DNA of 17,154 bases. Origin: Granulosicoccus sp965367215 (GTDB taxonomy: Bacteria; Pseudomonadota; Gammaproteobacteria; Granulosicoccales; Granulosicoccaceae). The notes beneath the pieces were generated by a model. It had not been told where the DNA came from. It did no database searches and saw nothing but the letters and a program-made list of their open reading frames with translations. Below are positions 1 to 7,702 of this stretch, piece by piece. The DNA lies in the NCBI GenBank assembly GCA_965367215.1, contig CBDUIJ010000094.1, positions 1 through 17,154 on the forward strand. The letters are read 5' to 3'. Positions within the stretch are counted from its first letter, which is position 1. The number at the start of each line of letters is the position of its first letter. The translations under genes and the position numbers were made by a program.

Positions 1-447
1 GTTGACACGCGTTCGGGACAGGGTGGTGGTGCATCTGAGACTGAGGTTGTCGAGGATGTGCAGACCGTGGCACAGGCGTTTGCTGCGCAGTCTTCCGAGC
101 AGCAGGTGATGACATCGAATGAAGACCTGTCGCTGGTGCTGTTCCACGACCCAGGCGCCATTACCGTCGATACAGACAGCGAGGCCAGAATCAACGAATT
201 CATCGCCGAGATGGTAGAGAAATACGGTGCAGAAAACCTGGAAATAGAAATGAACTCCCCCAGGGTTGCCAATGCCGCCACACAGAGCCGCGCCAAGCGA
301 CTGGCCGTTGCCAGAATGCTCAATGTGCGCAATACATTACTCGATACGACGGCCGATCGGGCGAACATACAGTTGAAGGTTGTGGAGAATGAATCTATTG
401 AAGACTCCGACAACTGGACGCGTCTGAAGATCAAAATCCGCCAATGA
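1..447 (+). CDS. OmpA-like C-terminal domain protein (5'-truncated)
   Basis: The reading frame is open from the first base, so only the last 148 codons are seen and the true start lies outside the window. The visible part begins with a low-complexity Gly/Ser/Glu stretch and a Gln/Ala-rich linker. It then has a compact alpha/beta segment: LSLVLFHDPGAITVD, a helix ending IAEMVEKYG, the strand LEIEMNSP, and a helix with AATQSRAKRLAVARMLNVRN. That order and the Ser-Arg-Ala-x-x-x-A-x-x-Val-Arg pattern resemble the peptidoglycan-binding OmpA C-terminal fold, but the match is divergent. Its stop codon overlaps the start of the TolC-like gene (ATGA), so the two are probably translated together. OmpA-like proteins are known next to TolC factors of type I adhesin export loci. 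Family assignment is moderate; the start and N-terminal domains are unknown. Confidence 0.55.
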   Translation, partial: VDTRSGQGGGASETEVVEDVQTVAQAFAAQSSEQQVMTSNEDLSLVLFHDPGAITVDTDSEARINEFIAEMVEKYGAENLEIEMNSPRVANAATQSRAKRLAVARMLNVRNTLLDTTADRANIQLKVVENESIEDSDNWTRLKIKIRQ

Positions 448-1847
448 TTTCATCAACGACTGAACGAATGTTTCCAGGCTTGCACTGTCGTGTCATCCTT
501 GTTCTCCTGCTTTCACAGGGCCTGTACTGTGCGACAGCCACGGCACAGACGGACACTGATGCCGAGATGCCAGCGCTCGTCGGAGTCACTGTCGAAGACA
601 GTGAAGTCATGTCCTTTGAAGCCGTGCTTCACAAGGCGATGGCGAACAATCCTGCCATTGATGTGGCGGATGCCAGGATCGATCAGGCGATCGAACTGTC
701 GAGACAGAACGGCAGCTATCGTTTTCCGACGATCGCGCTAAGCAGTACCCTGGGGCCTGAGCATAACGACCCTGCGCCCAATACGGAATCCGGGCATGCA
801 GCAACCACAGGGCGCAACCTGAAACTCAGCGTCACGCAGTTGCTGTATGACGGCGGTAGCTCGAAGGCGGAGTATGAGCGTAGCCAGCGCCTCGAAGGTG
901 CAGCAAATGCAGAGGCACGTATCGAAGTCGAGGATCTGTTTCTGGATGTGGTGAATTACTATATCGACTACTGGCGTTACCAGTACGAGCTGACTCAGGC
1001 CGACCAGTTCGTGTCGACGATGGACAAACTGGTTGCAGACCTGGGAGCCATGTACCGCGGTGGAGCGGCGAGCAAGCTGGAGGTCGATTTCGCCAGAGCC
1101 AGGCTGGCTTCTGCCCAGGGCGTGCAGAGCTCCGCCACAGCGTCGCTGAACAACTCGCTGAGCGAGCTGGAATACCTGGTACCCGGTCTGCAGAAGTTCA
1201 AGGCCATGTCGCCTGAAGGCTTTGCAGCCATCAAGCTCAAACCGCTGGCGGAATACATTGACCAGGGTGCATTGTCCAACAGCGGTTTCGTGACCAACCG
1301 ATTCAGCCGCGAGGCCACTCAGTTACGCGTCGATGCCCAGAAGGGACGTTATATGCCTTCTGTGGATTTCGAACTGAGCGGTTCGATAATCGATGATGAA
1401 GGGGGCCCTTCGGTACAGCGAGACAAGGTGGCAGCCAAACTGTTGATCAACTACACCTTGTACAGTGGTGGTGAGCGCAAGGGCGGGGTGCGACGCGCGG
1501 AGGCACAACTACGCGAGCTGGAGGCTGAGCGCGTGCAGCTGGAGCGGGATGTGTTCCGGGCCATTGATCAATCCTACAACAGCATTACCTCGGCGCGCCT
1601 GACGCTGGATGCGGTGATATCGGAAATATCGGCCAATGAGGATCTGCAGAAGTTGAATCGCAGAAATCTGGAGCTTGGCACGATCAACATCATCGAGCTC
1701 ATTGATGTCGAAGAACGTCTTTTCAATGCTCGCAGCCGCAAAGGTGAGGTCGTGGCCACGATGTATCAGGAGTACCTCGATCTCATGGTGTCAGCCGGTC
1801 TCTCTCCGGAATTGCTGGCGCAGTATTCCCTGCAATTGCCAGAGTAG
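444..1847 (+). CDS. TolC-family outer-membrane efflux/type I secretion factor
   Basis: 467 residues, the usual length for TolC-type outer-membrane factors, which trimerise to form the exit duct of type I secretion or RND/ABC efflux systems. A signal peptide is visible at about residues 12-35 (hydrophobic VILVLLLSQG, cleavage near ATAQ). The protein then shows the two-fold internal repeat of the family. The first half starts FEAVLHKAMANNPAIDVADA with a barrel strand around TQLLYDGG (131-138). The second half has VDAQKGRYMPSVDFELSG with LINYTLYSGGERKGG (334-348). Long Ala/Glu/Arg-rich helices follow each, and ELGTINIIELIDVEERLF (410-427) is typical of the last helix. The start overlaps the preceding stop as ATGA; an alternative Met lies at 468. 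No inner-membrane ABC or adaptor gene is visible downstream; they may lie upstream of the window. The exported substrate is unknown. Confidence 0.88.
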   Translation: MISSTTERMFPGLHCRVILVLLLSQGLYCATATAQTDTDAEMPALVGVTVEDSEVMSFEAVLHKAMANNPAIDVADARIDQAIELSRQNGSYRFPTIALSSTLGPEHNDPAPNTESGHAATTGRNLKLSVTQLLYDGGSSKAEYERSQRLEGAANAEARIEVEDLFLDVVNYYIDYWRYQYELTQADQFVSTMDKLVADLGAMYRGGAASKLEVDFARARLASAQGVQSSATASLNNSLSELEYLVPGLQKFKAMSPEGFAAIKLKPLAEYIDQGALSNSGFVTNRFSREATQLRVDAQKGRYMPSVDFELSGSIIDDEGGPSVQRDKVAAKLLINYTLYSGGERKGGVRRAEAQLRELEAERVQLERDVFRAIDQSYNSITSARLTLDAVISEISANEDLQKLNRRNLELGTINIIELIDVEERLFNARSRKGEVVATMYQEYLDLMVSAGLSPELLAQYSLQLPE

Positions 1848-1985
1848 GGGTGAAGGATTCGTTTTGCTGATTACTTGAAGTGAGGCAAAGTTCGCTCAGT
1901 CTTTTCTGTTACATGCCGCCAACTGGTTTGTATGTTTGCGTTCTCAGATATGTCGCCTTGTATCAGCGCATTGAACCATCCGTTC

Positions 1986-2005
1986 ATCGATACCCTGGTA
2001 TCGAT
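1986..2005. promoter_or_regulatory. 20-bp perfect palindrome upstream of the HDOD gene (candidate operator)
   Basis: ATCGATACC-CT-GGTATCGAT: two 9-base arms, perfectly complementary, separated by two bases. A two-base centre is too tight for an RNA hairpin loop, so a dimeric DNA-binding protein site is the more natural reading. It lies about 125 bp before the HDOD start and about 60 bp before a TATAAT box. I see no other convincing signal in the 282-bp gap after the TolC-like gene, and no clear terminator. Confidence 0.4.
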
Positions 2006-2066
2006 CGGGCTATCTCCCTGACTTGCGATCGAGTTGGCATTCGGGAGGGCGTCACTGAGAGCTGCA

Positions 2067-2072
2067 TATAAT
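2067..2072 (+). promoter_or_regulatory. Candidate -10 box (TATAAT) for the HDOD gene
   Basis: An exact TATAAT lies 57 bp before the HDOD start codon. No good -35 hexamer sits at 16-18 bp; the closest TTG-containing element (TTGGCA at 2034-2039) is 27 bp away. If real, this promoter would depend on an activator, possibly at the palindrome just upstream. It is only a consensus match. Confidence 0.3.
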
Positions 2073-2129
2073 GAAAAACCACGCATTGTCATCATTGCGT
2101 TCAGGTGAAAGCAGAAAGGAATATTCGAC

Positions 2130-2981
2130 ATGAGTCATCAACACGAACTGATAGAACTGATCAACAGCAAGATAAGCAGTGGTGATGTTGATTTGCCTGT
2201 CTTCGATGACATAGCGCTTCAGATCAACCGTGAAGTGCACGAGAACAAGCTGGACGCCGAGCAGATCTGCAAGATCATCGAAGAGGATCAGGTGCTGGTT
2301 GCCGATCTGCTGCGCATGGCAAATTCTTCCTTTTTCTCCGGACTCTCTCCTGTCAGCAATCTGCGTGAAGCGGCGGTACGTCTGGGTGTCCGTCAGATTG
2401 CATCGATCGTGTTCTCGGTCAGCCAGAAGCGCTTGTACAGCGCATCCAAGGGTATGTTCAAGGCACGACTGACGCAGCTCTGGCAGCACACATCAGCCGT
2501 GTCCATTGGCGCCCGTTGGCTTGCAGCCAATGCGGGTTATCGAAATCTGGCCGATGAGACCTTTGTCGCGGGACTTCTTCACGACATTGGCAAGCTGTCC
2601 TTGCTGTGCATTCTGGAGGAACTCATCAGTCGTGAAGGTCTGGAACTGTCGGATGAGATGATCAACAGCACCTTGTTGGAAATGCACAGTGAACATGGGG
2701 CGCAGTTGCTGACACTGTGGAATCTGCCGGAGTCCTACAAATCCATCGTGCTGCATGTGTGTGATGAGGCCTCCGACCCGCACAATGTTGTTCTGAGCAT
2801 GATCAGACTGGTTGACAAGGCCTGTATTCTGGAAGGTGTCAACGATATGCCCACTGACGAGGTGGTGGATCTGGAAAGCATGCCTGAGGTGGCCGCCTTG
2901 TCGTTGTCCAGCAACGATCTGGAAGAGCTCAGACTGGTGCTTCAGGAAATCAGTGGCGAGCGGCAGTCGGCGGCGGCCTGA
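2130..2981 (+). CDS. HDOD-domain signal-transduction protein
   Basis: 283 residues. An HDOD domain covers roughly residues 18-210: LPVFDDIALQINREV near the start, then LADLLRMANSSFFSG-type helices (57-71), then VRLGVRQIASIVFSVS (83-98), and the HD pair inside FVAGLLHDIGKLSLL (145-159; His151, Asp152). HDOD proteins are catalytically degenerate relatives of HD-GYP/HD phosphohydrolases and usually act as scaffolds in bacterial signalling, often with c-di-GMP proteins. The C-terminal 70 residues are acidic and helical with no recognised domain. An AAGGA Shine-Dalgarno (2116-2120) lies nine bases before the ATG, supporting this start. There is no signal peptide, so it is probably cytoplasmic. A GGDEF protein is encoded 756 bp downstream on the same strand, though a joint role is inference. 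Confidence 0.85.
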   Translation: MSHQHELIELINSKISSGDVDLPVFDDIALQINREVHENKLDAEQICKIIEEDQVLVADLLRMANSSFFSGLSPVSNLREAAVRLGVRQIASIVFSVSQKRLYSASKGMFKARLTQLWQHTSAVSIGARWLAANAGYRNLADETFVAGLLHDIGKLSLLCILEELISREGLELSDEMINSTLLEMHSEHGAQLLTLWNLPESYKSIVLHVCDEASDPHNVVLSMIRLVDKACILEGVNDMPTDEVVDLESMPEVAALSLSSNDLEELRLVLQEISGERQSAAA

Positions 2982-3237
2982 TTGCCTTTGCCGGGTATCG
3001 GGTCCACCTCGGCACCAAAGACTGATTGATCTGATTGCTGATTGCTGACCTATGTCACTCTTTTCAGCTCGCCTCGGGGAAGATGGTTGCCGCTCACCTG
3101 TGGTGTCGATCTGTGGGCACGATTGACGGCGGCCTTGACTTCCTTATCCATCCATTGGAAAGTTGCGTGTGGCGTCGGGCTGTTGACAGCAGACAGGCCC
3201 GATATCAACCGTTCAACTTCAATGAGGACAAGCAAGC

Positions 3238-3435
3238 GTGGATAATCTGAAAATACTTCTTGCAGAAGCAGGTGAAAACATCATGGTGGCCGGCAGCTGG
3301 TTGTTCCTGATCATCGCCTTTTTCGGTGCCATGGCTGAGCCGAAAGCGGCCCTGTTGCCACTGGCATTGGGCGTGGGTTGTTTCCTGCTCGCTCGCAAGA
3401 ACGATGACAACGGCAAGAATGATCTGCAGGCGTAA
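3238..3435 (+). CDS. Small two-helix membrane protein, unknown function
   Basis: 65 residues from a GTG start preceded by GAGGA (3224-3228) with nine-base spacing. Two hydrophobic segments are visible, about residues 16-33 (MVAGSWLFLIIAFFGAMA) and 36-51. They are separated by a short charged turn (EPK), and a charged tail rich in Lys, Asn and Asp follows. This is a typical small inner-membrane hairpin protein. I do not recognise a family. A longer frame (3035-3250) overlaps it and looks non-coding. Support comes from the ribosome-binding site, the sensible topology and a terminator-like hairpin just after the stop (3473-3500). It stands alone between two signalling genes. Confidence 0.5.
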   Translation: MDNLKILLAEAGENIMVAGSWLFLIIAFFGAMAEPKAALLPLALGVGCFLLARKNDDNGKNDLQA

Positions 3436-3472
3436 ATTCACACAGTTTCGTGCGATTCGCTGACAAGTGTGA

Positions 3473-3500
3473 CAGGACCTGGCGTTTGCCAGGATTCCTG
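3473..3500 (+). terminator. Hairpin after the small membrane protein gene
   Basis: CAGGA-CCTGGC, loop GTTT, GCCAGG-(AT bulge)-TCCTG: an 11-bp stem with a two-base bulge, 37 bp after the stop at 3435. It is followed only by TTCAAG rather than a U-run, so it may be a weak or Rho-assisted terminator, or an mRNA 3'-end stabiliser. Confidence 0.35.
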
Positions 3501-3736
3501 TTCAAGTCCGCGCCGCGAACTCTGTGTTAGAGCCGGGAGGATCTGTACCGGCCGGGTATTACATTTCAATGAGCGCTGCCGCCAGCCATGGGCAAGCATG
3601 TATACAAGCTTGTGAACGTCAGCAAGAAAACGCCCACGAGCTGCTCATTCACTGAGCTCAGGTGTCAAGAACTGGCTCACACCGCCGCTGTTTCAATCAC
3701 AGGGAGGCATATCGCCGGATATCCTGACAGTGGCTA
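3501..3736. other. Intergenic stretch before the GGDEF gene
   Basis: Part of a 301-bp gap without a gene. After the hairpin at 3473-3500 I see no convincing promoter, ORF or RNA. There is a 10-bp palindrome (ACAAGCTTGT, about 3605-3614) and a purine-rich AGGGAGG at 3701-3707. The latter resembles a Shine-Dalgarno but has no in-frame start for the GGDEF gene, because a TGA at 3725 closes that frame upstream. Confidence 0.4.
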
Positions 3737-5629
3737 ATGTTTTTGAGGACAATCAGAGGGATAGGTCTGTTTCGACACTGCCTGATGATGGTCGTGTGGG
3801 CTTTGGTATGCCTTGCACCAATCGACAACGCGCTGGCTCTGGATGCGCGCGATGTCCCTGCGGTGGAGCCGCCAGTACGAATCCTTGAAGACCCGACAGG
3901 AGCGCTGGATATCGAAGATATCCTGCTCTCCAAAGAGCGCTTTTCCGCCAGCATCGACTCATCCGTCAATTTCGGCTTCACCAGTTCAGCCTACTGGTTC
4001 TCGACGCAACTTGCGCGACCGATGAGTGGCAATACCGTTTTTCTGAAAGTCTCCTATCCCTTGCTGGATCATATCGAGCTGCATGTCATGGCCGACAGTG
4101 GCAGGTCGCAAGTCTTTCACGCAGGAGATACCCTGGAGTTCAAGGAACGTCTGATCAGTCATCGGGCTTTCGTGTTTCCGATCGATTTCGCACCGCAGGA
4201 AGAATCGCTACAGGTATTCATGCGCGTGCTGACAACGAGTTCCATGCAGGTCCCGGTCAGTATCTGGCAGCCAGAAGCCTTCTATGCCGACAACTATGAC
4301 GAACAGCTGTTGCTTGGCTTGTATTACGGTTTGCTTCTGGCCATCATGGTATCCAATGCCATGATGGCCTTGTCGGTGCGCGAACCTGCCTACGCCTATT
4401 ACGCCGTATACATTCTTTTCTACGGTGGCTTCCAGATGTGTGTGAACGGTCTGGCATTCGAGTTCCTGTGGCCTTCATCCACCTATCTGGCGGAGAAGGG
4501 AACGGTGGTCTGCATGGCGCTGGGCGCCACCATGGCTGCGGCGTTCTCGGCCGAACTGCTCGAAATTCGGCAGCGTCGTGACAGGCTCAGGCAGATGTTC
4601 ATGGTATTCGGCACGTTGAATCTGATCTCTCTGCCGATGTGCCTGCTCCTGCCGTACGCCTTTTCCATTCAGCTGCAGACTCTGCTGGTGACGCTCGGCA
4701 CCGGCCTGTTCTTCTGTGCGGGTATCATTCAGCTTCGCCGTGGTATCGAAGTCGCCAAGTATTTTCTTCTGGCCTGGACAATGTTCCTGTTGGGCATTTT
4801 CATCTATGGGCTGAAGACCTATGCCGTATTGCCCGAGAACGGTTTTACCGAGTACGCCATCCAGGTCGGCTCTGCGCTGGAAACGATATTGCTGTCATTT
4901 GCCATTGCACATCGATTCAAGGTGCTGAGAGATGACAAGCTACGTCTGCAGAGAGAATCCACCGAGTTGCTTGAGACGCGTGTTGCCGAGCGAACGCTGG
5001 CTCTGGAGCAGACACTGGATGAGTTGTCTGCTGTCAATTCGCGGCTGGAAAGGCTCAGCATCGTCGACTCCCTGAGTGGTGTATTCAATCGAGCCTATTT
5101 CAACGTCAATTTCGACAGATTGTGGGAGAACGCGCGGGCAGAACACAAGCCGTTGGCTGTTCTCATGATCGATATCGACTACTTCAAGAAGGTCAATGAC
5201 AACCACGGTCATCTGATTGGTGACAACATCATCAGTATCGTCAGTAACCTGGTCTCGGAAGCGGTGTCCCGGGAAGAGGATTTCGTTGCGCGTTACGGTG
5301 GGGAAGAGTTCGCGGTGGTCCTGCCCGGTACCGGACTGGAGGCTGCCATGATGCTGGCGGAGCAGATTCGTGCTGCCGTCAATGCCTTCGACAGCGAAGT
5401 TGAAGCCCTTGCCAGAGTCGGCCGCATCAGCGTGAGCATTGGCGTTGCGGCAAAAACCCCGGGTATCGATGACACTGATACGCGCAGTGAAGTCCTGTTG
5501 TCATTGGCGGACGAGGCACTCTACAAAGCCAAGAACAGCGGCAGGAACCGTGTCTGTGAGGCTGTGGATGATCCGAGCTACCCTGATTTCGGAGCAGGTC
5601 TGGACTTTGGCTCGGTGCGTCTGGGTTGA
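3737..5629 (+). CDS. 7TMR-DISM sensor diguanylate cyclase (GGDEF)
   Basis: 630 residues. An N-terminal signal/anchor (about 13-35) leads into a periplasmic 7TMR-DISMED2-type sensor domain (about 40-180, with GFTSSAYWFSTQL at 80-92). Seven membrane helices follow (about 190-392), then a coiled coil (about 400-440) and a GGDEF domain (about 443-600). Catalytic features are intact: DSLSGVFNRAYF at 444-455, DIDYFKKVNDNHGHLIGD at 479-496, and GGEEF at 521-525. REED (512-515) sits exactly five residues before GGEEF, the position of the allosteric RxxD I-site, so an active, product-inhibited diguanylate cyclase making c-di-GMP from two GTP is expected. The periplasmic ligand is unknown; DISMED2 domains are thought to bind small ligands such as carbohydrates. 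An in-frame TGA at 3725 makes 3737 the first possible ATG, though its ribosome-binding site is weak. Confidence 0.92.
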   Translation: MFLRTIRGIGLFRHCLMMVVWALVCLAPIDNALALDARDVPAVEPPVRILEDPTGALDIEDILLSKERFSASIDSSVNFGFTSSAYWFSTQLARPMSGNTVFLKVSYPLLDHIELHVMADSGRSQVFHAGDTLEFKERLISHRAFVFPIDFAPQEESLQVFMRVLTTSSMQVPVSIWQPEAFYADNYDEQLLLGLYYGLLLAIMVSNAMMALSVREPAYAYYAVYILFYGGFQMCVNGLAFEFLWPSSTYLAEKGTVVCMALGATMAAAFSAELLEIRQRRDRLRQMFMVFGTLNLISLPMCLLLPYAFSIQLQTLLVTLGTGLFFCAGIIQLRRGIEVAKYFLLAWTMFLLGIFIYGLKTYAVLPENGFTEYAIQVGSALETILLSFAIAHRFKVLRDDKLRLQRESTELLETRVAERTLALEQTLDELSAVNSRLERLSIVDSLSGVFNRAYFNVNFDRLWENARAEHKPLAVLMIDIDYFKKVNDNHGHLIGDNIISIVSNLVSEAVSREEDFVARYGGEEFAVVLPGTGLEAAMMLAEQIRAAVNAFDSEVEALARVGRISVSIGVAAKTPGIDDTDTRSEVLLSLADEALYKAKNSGRNRVCEAVDDPSYPDFGAGLDFGSVRLG

Positions 5630-5736
5630 GTCAAGGGCTTGGAACTATTCATTAGTCCGCTGTGGCTGAGCATTTTGGTGAACAGCTGAAGTACCATGGT
5701 GGTCCTTTGGTCCCACGCTTACTATGGTTCAATCCG

Positions 5737-6609
5737 ATGTCACAGGATGCTTCTTCGCGCAATGAATTGATTCTCAAGGCCGCTTGCAAGGCCGAGAGTG
5801 GCATTGTTGCTGCCGTCACTACCTTTCTGGCTGATCGCGGTGCCTATATCAGTGATCTGTCTCAGTTCGATGATCCGGCGACAGGTCGTTTCTCCCTGCG
5901 CTCAAGGTTTCATATTGCTACCGGCGATGTCACGCTGGAGCAGCTGCAGGAAGAATTCGAAGCTGTCGCCACACCATTCGGGATGGAATGGAATCTGATA
6001 TCGGCAGATGCACCTACACGCACCCTGATCATGGTCAGCAAATTCGATCATTGCCTGGATGATCTGTTGTACCGCCTCAAGAAGGGTGAGCTGAACATGG
6101 AGATCACGGCAGTGGTGTCCAATCATCTGGACTTGCGCCCCATGGCCGAGCGTGAGGGAATCCGTTTCATCTATCTGCCGATAACCCCCGACAACAAGCC
6201 GCAACAGGAAAAGGCCTTGATGGAGCTGATCGAGGATACCGGAACTGAACTGGTGGTACTTGCCCGCTACATGCAGGTGCTCTCGGACACCATGTGCAAA
6301 CATCTCAGCGGCCGAGCCATCAATATTCACCATTCCTTCCTGCCTGGCTTCAAGGGCGCGCGACCCTACCATCAGGCCTACGATCGTGGCGTCAAGCTGA
6401 TCGGGGCCACGGCGCATTACGTCACCTCCGACCTGGATGAGGGTCCCATCATCGAGCAGAGTGTGCAGCCGGTTGATCACACCTACACGCCTGAACAGCT
6501 GGTGGCGGTAGGCCGTGATACTGAAACCGTGGCATTGGCTCGAGCCGTCAGACTGCATGTCGAGCACCGTGTATTCCTGCACGGCAACAAGACTGTCATT
6601 TTCCGCTAG
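5737..6609 (+). CDS. purU: Formyltetrahydrofolate deformylase (10-formyl-THF hydrolase)
   Basis: Hydrolyses 10-formyl-tetrahydrofolate to formate and tetrahydrofolate in the cytoplasm. From this start the protein has 290 residues, close to the usual 280-290. An ACT domain (about 9-85) precedes a formyltransferase-fold catalytic domain (about 93-280). The catalytic triad of the family is present: Asn196 and His198 in INIHHSFLPGFKGARPYHQA, and Asp234 in TSDLDEGPIIEQ. The frame stays open back to a GTG at 5662, but those 25 extra residues look unlike PurU N-termini; neither start has a clear Shine-Dalgarno, so 5737 is chosen by family length. The gene converges on the DeoR gene next door. In Pseudomonas, purU is known in dimethylglycine/sarcosine catabolic loci, where it removes one-carbon units from N-demethylation. 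The flavoprotein gene in the adjoining operon fits that role. Confidence 0.93.
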   Translation: MSQDASSRNELILKAACKAESGIVAAVTTFLADRGAYISDLSQFDDPATGRFSLRSRFHIATGDVTLEQLQEEFEAVATPFGMEWNLISADAPTRTLIMVSKFDHCLDDLLYRLKKGELNMEITAVVSNHLDLRPMAEREGIRFIYLPITPDNKPQQEKALMELIEDTGTELVVLARYMQVLSDTMCKHLSGRAINIHHSFLPGFKGARPYHQAYDRGVKLIGATAHYVTSDLDEGPIIEQSVQPVDHTYTPEQLVAVGRDTETVALARAVRLHVEHRVFLHGNKTVIFR

Positions 6610-6675
6610 ACGCGCATTGCAAGGTTCGACTCGCAAGTCGGGGTCGGACCTGCTGTTCCTGCGGTGGCGGGCGGG

Positions 6676-7467
6676 CTAGTCGGTCTCACTCGGTATCTGC
6701 AGTTCAAGTTCCCAGTTTCGAGCAGCTGCGACAATAGCCTCCGGCGGCATCCTGTCGGACACCAGGTAATCCAGTTGTGATGGGTCGCCTATGATGATGG
6801 GCGCCTCTTTCTGGAACTTGCTGGAGTCAGCCGCGATGATGCAGGTATTCGCCCTGGCCATGATGGCTCGCGAGAATTTGGCTTCTTCCAGATCATGCAG
6901 CATGAAGCCATTCGCTGCCGAGATCCCGGCGGCCGAGAGCACGGCAAAATCGGTCTGAAAGTTCGATGCAAACGCCATGGCCTCTGCGCCGAAAGCGCCG
7001 CCGTCATGGCTTCGCAATTCCCCTCCGATCATGAACACCCGGTTCTCGTTGCGTGTTGCCAGACGGTAGGCCACATAGACCGAATTGGTGACGACCAGTA
7101 ATCGTCGGTGCCGTCGCAAGGCATCCGCGATGTGAGCAGTCGTGCTGCCAATGTCCAGGAACAGGGACGTCTCGTCAGGAATCATGTCCGCCACATGGGC
7201 GGCTATGCGTTTCTTTGCACCGGCATTTTCACCATATCGCTGGTTGAAATCTGCCTCGGTATCATGACTGACCAGTCGTACACCGCCATGCACCTTTTCG
7301 AGGCAGCCATCACTGGCCAGTGTCTTGACATTGCGGCGCACGGTCTCCTCGGTCACATGCAGCGCCAGCGCTATTGCGCTGATGCGCATTGATCCACCGG
7401 CGTGTTCCAGCAGCTCCAGAATTTCATTCTGGCGGTGATTTGATCGTACTCTGAGGCTGGCAGTCAT
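6676..7467 (-). CDS. DeoR-family transcriptional regulator
   Basis: 263 residues from ATG at 7467. A DeoR-type winged HTH occupies about residues 12-66 (NEILELLEHAG, ALHVTEETVRRNVKTL, CLEKVHGGV). The DeoR C-terminal sensor domain occupies about 85-240, with FLDIGSTT (103-110), VVTNSV (125-130), IGGELR (147-152) and the late ADSSKF (213-218). This isomerase-like domain usually binds a phosphorylated sugar or related phosphate ester, which then relieves repression. The frame extends to a GTG at 7536, but the HTH position and usual family length (250-260) favour 7467. It diverges from the betaine-type transporter operon and the 235-bp gap holds a long inverted repeat. Control of that operon and of itself is therefore the likely role. 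An upstream kinase product as effector is an inference from the APH-like gene in the operon. Confidence 0.92.
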   Translation of the reverse strand: MTASLRVRSNHRQNEILELLEHAGGSMRISAIALALHVTEETVRRNVKTLASDGCLEKVHGGVRLVSHDTEADFNQRYGENAGAKKRIAAHVADMIPDETSLFLDIGSTTAHIADALRRHRRLLVVTNSVYVAYRLATRNENRVFMIGGELRSHDGGAFGAEAMAFASNFQTDFAVLSAAGISAANGFMLHDLEEAKFSRAIMARANTCIIAADSSKFQKEAPIIIGDPSQLDYLVSDRMPPEAIVAAARNWELELQIPSETD

Positions 7468-7559
7468 CGTAGTCTCGCTGTGATCCGAACGCACTGTGAT
7501 GAGGCAGTCATGGCTGGAAATATCGAAGAAGCACACAGATTACCACAGGTGAATCACGT

Positions 7560-7618
7560 AAAAAGCCACACAATGTTCGACTTGTGGAGATAAACAGCGT
7601 TGCATTGTGTGGTTTTTT
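7560..7618. promoter_or_regulatory. Long inverted repeat in the deoR/transporter divergent region (candidate operator)
   Basis: Left arm AAAAAGCCACACAATG (7560-7575) and right arm CATTGTGTGGTTTTTT (7603-7618) are complementary at 15 of 16 positions, separated by 27 bases. Extra half-sites are nearby: CCACA at 7543-7547 and TGTGG at 7583-7587, so the CCACA/TGTGG core occurs four times in 70 bp. The position between divergent regulator and operon favours a DeoR-family operator, possibly with DNA looping. The A...T-flanked stem also resembles a bidirectional terminator, but no gene ends here and the loop would be long. Confidence 0.55.
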
Positions 7619-7702
7619 GGGCAACACTGATTCCGGCGCGGCGTTCAGCTCAGACGGGGTTGCGGCAGGCGCGCCATACCGCAGCTATACGGAGACGTAC
7701 GC

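Noticed and set aside
1880..2071. 63-codon frame after the TolC-like gene
   Set aside because: Cys/Tyr/Arg-rich, no ribosome site, and it overlaps the palindrome and candidate promoter.
3023..3048. Repeated GATTGCT/TGATTG units
   Set aside because: Two or three short imperfect copies; consistent with chance or minor slippage, not a functional repeat array.
3497..3515. tRNA T-loop-like TTCAAGTCC
   Set aside because: The flanking five bases do not pair, and no acceptor, D or anticodon arm can be built around it.
5902..6636. 244-codon frame on the minus strand
   Set aside because: Antisense of purU with no family signature.
6625..6645. Short hairpin CGACT-CGCA-AGTCG between purU and deoR
   Set aside because: Only five base pairs and no T-run on either strand; too weak to call a terminator despite the convergent position.
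7560..7618. Reading the inverted repeat as a bidirectional terminator
   Set aside because: No gene ends here; it sits between two divergent starts and the loop would be 27 bases, so an operator is more likely.
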